Assembly (NCBI RefSeq): GCF_000828655.1
Contig: NZ_AP014509.1
Location: forward strand, 1,798,001-1,862,000
Reading direction: 5' to 3'
From: Thermotoga caldifontis AZM44c09
GTDB taxonomy: Bacteria; Thermotogota; Thermotogae; Thermotogales; DSM-5069
Length of the DNA: 64,000 nucleotides
This document shows, piece by piece, positions 1-6,479 of this stretch (its first letter is position 1; the number at the start of each line of letters is the position of its first letter). The notes below the pieces were generated by a model. The model did no database searches, was not told the DNA's origin, and saw only the letters and a program-made list of their open reading frames with translations. Position numbers and translations under genes: made by a program.

Positions 1-1307
1 TCCTGAACCATGAAGATCGCAAGACCCGGGCATTTAGAAACACAGATACCACAACCGGTGCACTTTTCATAATCTATCCTCGGGAGACTGTTTATGTTCC
101 CCGGCACCTCGATCGCGCCCGCCGGGCAGGAGGTCTGACAAGGATTGCACGGGATGTTTTCATAACACTCAATGATGGGTCTGAGCTTGCCCACGGGGCC
201 TTTGTCAGTCTGTGGCTGACGAGAAAATTCAACCGTTCTCTGCGGGAAAAACCTCGAAAGGCCTTTGCGCACTTTTTCGGAGAACGGGCCGGATCTGAAC
301 TCGACGAGCTCGTTCTGCAGGGCTTCTATTTCTCTGGAGAGATCCGTTCCAACGATGGATTGCGCTACCGTCAGGCCGGCGATGCGTCCCTCGATCATCG
401 CCGTCGTGGCTTCCTCTATGCCCGCAAGATCGCCTGCGATGAAGATGTTTTCGACGTTGGTTCTCATGTTTTGATCCCTGTAAGGCACAAACCCGCCGAG
501 TTCCGGAACGTATTCGATCTTCACGTTCGCCATGGCTGCAAGTTCTACAGAAGGGGTCAAACCCGCCGCGATGCATATGACGTCCACCGCAAACTCTCTC
601 TCTGTTCCTCCGATCGGACGGAATTTTTCGTCCACCTGCACGACCACGGCGCCCGTGACCTTCTCCTCTCCAAGTGCTTTCTTGATCGTGTGTCTCAGCA
701 GCACCGGGACGCCGAACCTTTTGATTTTGCGCAGATGTACATCGTAACCACCCACTCTATCCGCTATTTCAACGATCGCGGCCACCTCTGCCCCGGCCTG
801 GAGAAGCTGGTAGGAAACTATCAGTCCTATGTTTCCAGAACCGACCATGAGGAACCGTTTGCCGGGAAGCACCATGAACTGGTTCATGAGCGTTTGAACT
901 GCACCTGCACCGTAGACACCGGGTAGATGGTTGTTCTCGAACTGTATGAACCTTTCGGATGCTCCCGTCGCAAGGAGGATGTAATCAGCCTGCACCTCGA
1001 AGGTGCGATCTTTCTCTCTGTTGTACAGTACGACAACGTCTTCGTAGATGCCCACGACGGTGGTCTGTAGCATCACCTTGACGTGATGGTTCAACTGATT
1101 CTTCAACCTTCTTGCGATCTCGAATCCTCTCACGGAAGCAAAAAAACCTTCGTGACCGAAGAACTTGTGCGTCTGTTTAACGAGCTGGCCTCCGAGTTCC
1201 ACCCCTTCGTCCACAATGAGTGTTTCAACACCGTATCTGGAAGCTTCTATGGCGCCACAGAGCCCGGCAGGACCCCCACCGACGACGAGCAGTTGCGTTT
1301 TCATCAT
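1..1307 (-). CDS. FAD/NAD(P)-dependent oxidoreductase with C-terminal Fe-S region (3' end cut by window edge)
   Basis: Reads from 1307 leftwards and is still open at base 1. An N-terminal FAD-binding motif GGGPAGL (about residues 10-16) and a second Rossmann motif VGSGNIGL (about 155-162) place it among pyridine-nucleotide-disulfide-type flavoproteins. The C-terminal part carries cysteine clusters (CNPCQTSC, then CTGCGICVSKCP), so it probably binds Fe-S centres. Proteins of this layout form the electron-transfer subunit of dye-linked proline, opine or glycerol-3-phosphate dehydrogenase complexes, next to a small [2Fe-2S] protein, and that partner is the next gene upstream. The start ATG overlaps the partner's stop (ATGATGA). 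The substrate-oxidising subunit, if present, would lie beyond the left edge. The substrate is unknown. Confidence 0.8.
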   Translation of the reverse strand, partial: MMKTQLLVVGGGPAGLCGAIEASRYGVETLIVDEGVELGGQLVKQTHKFFGHEGFFASVRGFEIARRLKNQLNHHVKVMLQTTVVGIYEDVVVLYNREKDRTFEVQADYILLATGASERFIQFENNHLPGVYGAGAVQTLMNQFMVLPGKRFLMVGSGNIGLIVSYQLLQAGAEVAAIVEIADRVGGYDVHLRKIKRFGVPVLLRHTIKKALGEEKVTGAVVVQVDEKFRPIGGTEREFAVDVICIAAGLTPSVELAAMANVKIEYVPELGGFVPYRDQNMRTNVENIFIAGDLAGIEEATTAMIEGRIAGLTVAQSIVGTDLSREIEALQNELVEFRSGPFSEKVRKGLSRFFPQRTVEFSRQPQTDKGPVGKLRPIIECYENIPCNPCQTSCPAGAIEVPGNINSLPRIDYEKCTGCGICVSKCPGLAIFMVQ

Positions 1308-1609
1308 ACCACATCACTCCGTCCCAACTGCCTCTGAACCCGCATGCCTTCCTTCACGAGCGTGATGCACACTCTCACGTTCGGTTCACCGTCGACCACC
1401 ATCAGGCAGGACGAACATTTGCCTATGGCGCAGAAAAAGCCTCTTGGCCTTCCATGCTCACTCTCACCGAAGACATCGATCCCATTGGCGATCAACGCCG
1501 CCGCGATGGTTTCGCCTTCCAGAGCTTCCAGCTCTTTATCTTCAAAGTAGAACTTAACTGTGCGCGCAGTTTTCGCCTTCAGGATGGGATGTTCCACGAT
1601 GCGCCTCAA
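1304..1609 (-). CDS. small (2Fe-2S)-binding protein, Fer2_4 type
   Basis: About 101 residues from a TTG start at 1609, which has GGGGTGA a few bases upstream. A longer start (TTG at 1645) would overlap the lipoamide dehydrogenase gene. The cysteine pattern FCAIGKCSSC followed by C13 residues later (about C60, C65, C68, C81) fits a plant-type [2Fe-2S] cluster, and the phrase EGETIAAAL is typical of the small subunit of sarcosine, opine and proline dehydrogenase complexes. It should shuttle electrons to or from the FAD oxidoreductase encoded just downstream, with which it overlaps by four bases. It lies 13 bases after the dehydrogenase stop, so the three are likely co-transcribed. Confidence 0.85.
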   Translation of the reverse strand: MRRIVEHPILKAKTARTVKFYFEDKELEALEGETIAAALIANGIDVFGESEHGRPRGFFCAIGKCSSCLMVVDGEPNVRVCITLVKEGMRVQRQLGRSDVV

Positions 1610-1622
1610 CGTCTCACCCCAT

Positions 1623-2978
1623 TCACAGATGGATGGGCCTGTCAACGATACCCTCTATCGCCCCGAGCAGCGTTTCACTCAGCGTGGGGTGCGGGTGAAT
1701 GGTTTTCTCGAGTTGTTCAGCCGTTAAACCGTTTCTGACAGCGATTGCAGCCTCCATTATGAGTTCTGTGGCGTAAGGGCCCACGATCGTCGCGCCGAGA
1801 ATCCTTCCAGTTTTCGAGTCGGCGATGAACTTTGCGAAACCATCTTTCTCGAGCATGGTTCTGGCACGACCGTTGGCCATCAATGGGAAGGAGAAGATTT
1901 TCACGGTCGATGGGTCCACGTCTTTCTCCTTAATCCCGACGCTCGCGACCTCGGGTTCGGTGAATATAACACTCGGTACGGCCGAGTAGTCCATCTTCGC
2001 CGTCCTTCCACAGATGTTCTCCGCGGCCGTGACACCCTCGTACATGGCCACGTGGGCGAGCATGATCTGTCCACGCACATCACCGATCGCATAAACGTTT
2101 GGCACGTTCGTGAGCATGGTTTCGTCCGTCTTGATACCTCTCTCTATGGAAAGCCCCAGGGCTTTCACATCATCGCCGATCTTTGGCCTTCTCCCGACCG
2201 CAACGATCACCCTCTCAGTCACCTTTTCGAGCTGACCTTCCTTGGTCTCAACGATGGATCTGTAACCTTTCTCCGCCGGCTGAACCGACACAACCTTTGA
2301 AGATTCGTAAATCTCGACACCTTTTTTCTTCAAAGATTTGGCCACGACCTGCGCGGCGTCTGCGTCTTCGTTGGGAAGGATGTGCTCGAGAAGCTCAACA
2401 ACGGTTACCTTGACGTTCAAACTCGAGAAGAACGTGGCGAGCTCGACTCCGATCACCCCACCGCCGATTATGAGAACGCTCTCCGGAAGACGTTCCATCT
2501 TGAATACATCGTCACTCGTCCAGATACCTGGTACTTCGTTGAAAGGCGGAAAGAGGGTCGGGACGGAACCTGTAGCTATCACGAGATACTTCGCTTCCAA
2601 CTTTTTGTCCTGAACTTTCACGGAATTGGGTGATTCCACAATTGCCTCACCGACGACGAGCTCGATACCATTCTTTTTGAAGAGGTATTCTATTCCCTTC
2701 CTTGAAGCCACCACAACTTTATTCATGTGATTTTTGATTTTTGAAAAATCGAAGGAGACGTTCTGCACGATGATTCCGAGTTCAGAGGCTTTTTCGACAA
2801 CGTTTCTGTAAAGGTGCGCCGAACTCAGAATGGCCTTCGTTGGGATACAACCCCAGTTGGTGCAGGTGCCTCCGACGAAAGATTTCTCGACCACAGCCAC
2901 GCGCTTTCCGTGCTGTGCGAGTTTTATCGCCGCCACATATCCAGCGGGCCCTGCTCCGATGACCACCGCATCGTACAT
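1623..2978 (-). CDS. lpdA: dihydrolipoyl dehydrogenase (E3)
   Basis: 451 residues from the ATG at 2978, which has GGAGGTG at proper spacing. The open frame continues upstream to 3041, but that part lacks a ribosome site and precedes the normal N-terminus MYDAVVIGAG. The protein has the FAD motif GAGPAGY, the redox-active disulfide in GGTCTNWGCIPT (C39, C44), a second nucleotide-binding motif GGGVIGVELA, and the C-terminal active-site HPHPT (about 428-432). It oxidises protein-bound dihydrolipoamide with NAD+ in 2-oxoacid dehydrogenase or glycine cleavage complexes. No lipoyl protein or E1/E2 gene is visible nearby. It heads a three-gene redox cluster and may serve the downstream flavoprotein. 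Confidence 0.93.
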   Translation of the reverse strand: MYDAVVIGAGPAGYVAAIKLAQHGKRVAVVEKSFVGGTCTNWGCIPTKAILSSAHLYRNVVEKASELGIIVQNVSFDFSKIKNHMNKVVVASRKGIEYLFKKNGIELVVGEAIVESPNSVKVQDKKLEAKYLVIATGSVPTLFPPFNEVPGIWTSDDVFKMERLPESVLIIGGGVIGVELATFFSSLNVKVTVVELLEHILPNEDADAAQVVAKSLKKKGVEIYESSKVVSVQPAEKGYRSIVETKEGQLEKVTERVIVAVGRRPKIGDDVKALGLSIERGIKTDETMLTNVPNVYAIGDVRGQIMLAHVAMYEGVTAAENICGRTAKMDYSAVPSVIFTEPEVASVGIKEKDVDPSTVKIFSFPLMANGRARTMLEKDGFAKFIADSKTGRILGATIVGPYATELIMEAAIAVRNGLTAEQLEKTIHPHPTLSETLLGAIEGIVDRPIHL

Positions 2979-3012
2979 GTGACCACCTCCGTTCAGTTTT
3001 TCGACCATGACG

Positions 3013-3041
3013 ATTTTACCAAGAACATTTTTCTTTACCAA
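3013..3041 (-). promoter_or_regulatory. candidate promoter of the lpdA cluster
   Basis: On the minus strand TTGGTA (3041-3036) and TAAAAT (3018-3013) are separated by exactly 17 bases, about 35 bases upstream of the lpdA start. The fit to the housekeeping sigma consensus is moderate. Confidence 0.5.
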
Positions 3042-3124
3042 GGGAAGGCTCAGAAAGCGCGTTCACGAGACGGCCTGAAGATACCTCTGTGATGTGGTGC
3101 TCGCCGAGCTGTACTAAGGGGACA

Positions 3125-3156
3125 CAAACAAAACGCCAGGCCCTGAGCCTGGCGTT
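3125..3156 (-). terminator. intrinsic terminator after flgG
   Basis: A perfect 10-base-pair stem, AACGCCAGGC with GCCTGGCGTT (3132-3141 and 3147-3156), closes a 5-base loop and is followed on the minus strand by a T-rich run. It sits about 20 bases past the flgG stop and ends the recJ-to-flgG transcription unit. Confidence 0.85.
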
Positions 3157-3176
3157 GTTATTGCGATCATGAATCG

Positions 3177-3962
3177 TCACCGTTTCAGCGTGGAAACGGT
3201 TCTGAGCATATCGTCGGCGGTCTGGATCGTCTTCGCGTTGAGCTCGTAGGCACGCTGTGCGATGATCATGTCGACCATCTCTTTCACGACGTCAACGTTG
3301 GATTTTTCAAGAAAACCTTGCTGGATCGCACCGAAACCATCCTGGTTCGGAGTTCCTTCGATCGGATCACCGGAGGATACCGTTTGAACGTACAGGTTGT
3401 CTCCTATCGCTTTCAAACCAGCCGGATTGACGAAGCGTACCAACGTTATCGTGCCGAGGTTCTGAACGGTTCCGTCCTGCATCTCCGCAGAAACTATTCC
3501 GTCGGGTGAGACGTTTATCGATACGGCATCGGCCGGGATCACGATGTTTGGAACCAACGGAAGTCCGTTGGCCGTGACGATCCTTCCCTCGCTGTCTATC
3601 TTGAAGCTCCCGTCACGTGTGTAAGCGATCCTGCCGTCCTGAAGTTGTATCTGGAAGAATCCATCCCCGGCTATGGCTAAATCGAGGGCGTTACCAGTCT
3701 GCTCGAGATTGCCGATCGTGAATATCCTGTTCGTCGCGCTCAGCCTCACGCCGTGACCAACGTAGATGCCCGTTGGGATCATCGAATTCTGGGCGGTCGG
3801 TGTACCAGCGTTCTTGTAGTACTGGTAAACCAGGTCCTGAAATTCCGCACGGATCTTCTTGTAGCTTGTCGTGTCGACGTTCGCAAGGTTGTTCGAAACC
3901 GTGTCAAGCTTGTACTGCTGAGCCCACATCCCCGTTGCCGCAGAGTACAGTGAAACCATCAT
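3177..3962 (-). CDS. flgG: flagellar basal-body distal rod protein FlgG
   Basis: 261 residues, the usual FlgG length. The N-terminus (SLYSAATGM, then TVSNNLANVDTTSYK) is the conserved rod/hook N-terminal segment, and the C-terminus (SNVDVVKEMVDMIIAQRAYE) is the matching coiled C-terminal segment used for assembly. It builds the distal rod that carries torque through the envelope. It is the last gene of mreB-flgF-flgG and is followed by a strong terminator. The start is either of two adjacent ATG codons (3962 or 3959). Confidence 0.93.
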   Translation of the reverse strand: MMVSLYSAATGMWAQQYKLDTVSNNLANVDTTSYKKIRAEFQDLVYQYYKNAGTPTAQNSMIPTGIYVGHGVRLSATNRIFTIGNLEQTGNALDLAIAGDGFFQIQLQDGRIAYTRDGSFKIDSEGRIVTANGLPLVPNIVIPADAVSINVSPDGIVSAEMQDGTVQNLGTITLVRFVNPAGLKAIGDNLYVQTVSSGDPIEGTPNQDGFGAIQQGFLEKSNVDVVKEMVDMIIAQRAYELNAKTIQTADDMLRTVSTLKR

Positions 3963-3977
3963 CGTTCAGCACCTCCA

Positions 3978-4727
3978 TCATTTGAGCGATGCAACTTGCG
4001 AGAACAACTTCGAGAACATTTCATCTTCTGCGAGCACGACCTTCTGCGCGATCTCGAAGTGCCTTTGCAGCTCCACCATCCTGACCATTTCCGTCAGTGC
4101 ATTCACGTTTGATAATTCGACGTATCCTGTGAGAATCCTAAAGTTCTCTGCGGCGACTGCGGGCCCGCTCTCATCGGTCGGTGTGAACAGCGTATAGCCA
4201 ACCTTTCTCAGATCACGTTCGGATGCGAAGCTGTACACACCTATCCTGCTCACCACGTTGCCGAGACTGTCTCTCACAAAGCCCCGTTCGTCCACAGAAT
4301 AACCTTCTTCGAAGCGAACTGGCTCACCGTTTTCATCGAGCAATCTGAAACCATCCGCGCTGACAACAAAACCTTCGGCGTCGAGCTTGAAATTACCCGC
4401 ACGCGTGTAGTAGACCTCATCGTCTCTCTGAACGGCGAAATACCCACTTCCCTCGATCGCAAGGTCGAGAAAGTTTCCCGTGTACTGAAGCGTGCCCTCC
4501 GTTGGATCGACATAGACTCTGTCCACAACGGAACTGTAAGGTAAACTGCCTATGGGTGTTCTCCTGTTCAGAGACGAATAGACCTGGCGTTCTTGGTGAG
4601 CGCTGAAGGTGGGAATGTCTTTCTTGTAACCGATCGTATCGACGTTTGCCAGGTTGTTCGCTGTGGAATCGAGTTTGAACCAATCGATCAACATGCCCAT
4701 CGCGGCGGTGTAAATGCCTCTTACCAT
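3978..4727 (-). CDS. flgF: flagellar basal-body rod protein FlgF-like
   Basis: 249 residues with the rod-protein N-terminal signature (GIYTAAMGM, then STANNLANVDTIGYK) and the C-terminal assembly segment (LSNVNALTEMVRMVELQRHFE). The middle differs from the neighbouring FlgG, so it is the second, proximal-rod paralogue. It starts four bases after the mreB stop and ends 15 bases before flgG. The order mreB-like gene, FlgF-like, FlgG-like is the same as the mbl-flhO-flhP order known in Bacillus. Confidence 0.88.
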   Translation of the reverse strand: MVRGIYTAAMGMLIDWFKLDSTANNLANVDTIGYKKDIPTFSAHQERQVYSSLNRRTPIGSLPYSSVVDRVYVDPTEGTLQYTGNFLDLAIEGSGYFAVQRDDEVYYTRAGNFKLDAEGFVVSADGFRLLDENGEPVRFEEGYSVDERGFVRDSLGNVVSRIGVYSFASERDLRKVGYTLFTPTDESGPAVAAENFRILTGYVELSNVNALTEMVRMVELQRHFEIAQKVVLAEDEMFSKLFSQVASLK

Positions 4728-4731
4728 TCGA

Positions 4732-5742
4732 TCACCTCGTGTAAGATACCGCGACGGTCCTCAGGAGGTTCGTATCCTCCAGCAGAACGCCGGTGCCTCT
4801 GGCGACACACGTGATCGGATCTTCCGCAATGATGACTTTCACTCCGAGCTCTTCACTCATCACCAGATCCAAACCCCTCAAGAGCGCCCCTCCACCTGTT
4901 AGAACGATGCCACGCTCGATGATGTCTGCCGCGAGTTCCGGTGGCGTCTTCTCGAGCACCATCTTGACCCTTCCGATGAGCATCTCCACCAAAGGTTTCA
5001 GCGTCTCCAGGACATCATCGCTCGTGATCACGTCTGTCCTGGGCAGGCCCGTCACGGCGTCTCTTCCTCTTATCTCCATTTCATACGTTTCTAAGCTCGG
5101 GTGTACTTTTCCTATTTTTATCTTGACCTGTTCCGCGGTGGTCTCGCCTATCACCAAGCCGTGCTTCCTCCGTGCGTATCTGACGATAGCTTCGTCCATC
5201 GCGTTGCCTGCAAGTTTTATGGAATCTCCAACGACGACACCACCAAGACTTATGACGGCGATGTCTGTCGTTCCACCGCCGATGTCGATGATCATGCTTC
5301 CCTCCGATTTCGTCACATCGATACCGGCACCTATCGCCGCAGCGATGGGCTCCGTCACGACGTGTACCTGTCTCGCACCAGCGTTGAGGGCCGCTTCGAA
5401 CACCGCTCTACGTTCGACACTGGTGGCTTTCGTGGGAATACCTATGACGAGCTCGGGTTTGAAGAAGAGAGACTTCTTCACGGTCCTGTTTATGAATTCC
5501 TTTATCACCGCTTCTATCACTTTGTAATCCGCGATCACACCGTCTTTCATGGGTTTGACCGCCCTGTACGATTCCGGCGTCTTGCCGAGCATCTTCTTGG
5601 CTTCTTCTCCAATGGCCACGATCTCGCCCGTCTTCTCGGATATGGCAACCACCGACGGTTCGAATATGACTATGCCTTTTCCTCGCTGATAAACTATGAA
5701 GCTGGCGGTACCCAGATCTATGCCTAAGTCACCTTTGGGCAA
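4732..5742 (-). CDS. mreB: rod-shape actin-like protein MreB/Mbl
   Basis: 336 residues from a TTG at 5742 with GGGAGGTG six bases upstream; no ATG fits. It has the actin-fold phosphate loops GIDLGTA (near residue 8) and DIGGGTTDIAVI (about 165), plus the adenosine-contact motif LTGGGALLRGLD near the C-terminus. MreB polymers on the inner face of the membrane guide lateral wall synthesis. The gene is about 30 bases downstream of tRNA-Arg on the same strand and is followed by the two flagellar rod genes, so shape and flagellar rod functions share a transcript here. Confidence 0.93.
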   Translation of the reverse strand: MPKGDLGIDLGTASFIVYQRGKGIVIFEPSVVAISEKTGEIVAIGEEAKKMLGKTPESYRAVKPMKDGVIADYKVIEAVIKEFINRTVKKSLFFKPELVIGIPTKATSVERRAVFEAALNAGARQVHVVTEPIAAAIGAGIDVTKSEGSMIIDIGGGTTDIAVISLGGVVVGDSIKLAGNAMDEAIVRYARRKHGLVIGETTAEQVKIKIGKVHPSLETYEMEIRGRDAVTGLPRTDVITSDDVLETLKPLVEMLIGRVKMVLEKTPPELAADIIERGIVLTGGGALLRGLDLVMSEELGVKVIIAEDPITCVARGTGVLLEDTNLLRTVAVSYTR

Positions 5743-5773
5743 AGGTCACACCTCCCGTGTCGTGAAGAACCTC

Positions 5774-5850
5774 TGGCGTGCCTGGCGGGAGTCGAACCCG
5801 CAACCTCTGGATCCGGAGTCCAGCGCTCTATCCATTTGAGCTACAGGCAC
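5774..5850 (-). tRNA. tRNA-Arg (anticodon CCG)
   Basis: A full cloverleaf reads on the minus strand from 5850: acceptor arm GTGCCTG pairing with CAGGCAC, D-stem GCTC/GAGC, anticodon stem CTGGA/TCCAG with loop CTCCGGA (anticodon CCG), T-stem GCGGG/CCCGC with loop TTCGACT. The discriminator G and CCA are encoded (5777-5774). It would read CGG codons. Its first ten bases are also the end of ruvX, whose TAG stop (5843-5841) is part of the tRNA sequence. Confidence 0.95.
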
Positions 5851-6479
5851 ACCACTCTGCCTCCAGGCCTCAGAAACTTTTCGTGATCAAAACCTCTCCT
5901 CGTCACAATGATATCAAAAGGTGCAAATTCTTCCAAGAACCGTTCGTCTTTCTCCACGTGACAACCTCTCTTGTGGAACAGGTAAGCGTAGTAGGGTTCT
6001 TCCTGGAGCACGACGCAGTCAGCCCTGCAAAGTCGTACGTCCGAAAGGTGTGCAACGAGCAATTTACCAGGATGCTTTTTCACTTCTTCAACGATCGAAT
6101 CTGGCACTGGCTGTGGCTCCAAGATCTGGTATATGCCCCCACCCTGCGCAATGAACCTTTCAAATATCTCAGCGGCGCTCAGACCATCCACGTTTTTCTT
6201 GCCCTGAAACATTTTGCTCGACAATCGCTCATCCACCATGAAAACTTCTTTGTGAAGTTTCTTCCTTATCTTCTCGGCGAAGGCAACGCATTCGAAGGTC
6301 TGACGGGAGTATCTACCACTCATCGAAAAAGCAATGCCGACCAAGACTGTTGAAACTTCCAATTTGAGCAAAAGATCAAAGATTCTCGATCTTTCTACGG
6401 TAAAGATCTTCGAGGGGATGTTTTCTCCTACGGCGACGCCACACCTTTTCTCCCCGTAGTCTATGGCCACGATGCTCAT
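5841..6479 (-). CDS. ruvX: RuvX/YqgF-family nuclease with long C-terminal extension
   Basis: 212 residues. The first ~125 match the RNase H-fold YqgF/RuvX family: DYGEKRCGVAVGE (catalytic Asp near 7), a VGIAFSM segment in place of the usual VGLP, and VDERLSS (about 105). The family acts on Holliday junctions or in 16S rRNA end processing. Typical members are 135-150 residues, so about 70-85 residues at the C-terminus are extra and unrecognised. The start ATG overlaps the recJ stop (ATGA), and the stop codon lies inside tRNA-Arg on the same strand. Confidence 0.82.
   Translation of the reverse strand: MSIVAIDYGEKRCGVAVGENIPSKIFTVERSRIFDLLLKLEVSTVLVGIAFSMSGRYSRQTFECVAFAEKIRKKLHKEVFMVDERLSSKMFQGKKNVDGLSAAEIFERFIAQGGGIYQILEPQPVPDSIVEEVKKHPGKLLVAHLSDVRLCRADCVVLQEEPYYAYLFHKRGCHVEKDERFLEEFAPFDIIVTRRGFDHEKFLRPGGRVVCL

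Noticed and set aside
2979-3041. N-terminal extension of lpdA
   Set aside because: GGAGGTG directly before ATG 2978 and the normal FAD-motif spacing favour the shorter form; the extension also contains the proposed promoter.
4793-5527. 244-residue plus-strand frame over mreB
   Set aside because: Antisense shadow of mreB; Ser/Met/Ala-rich with no family features.
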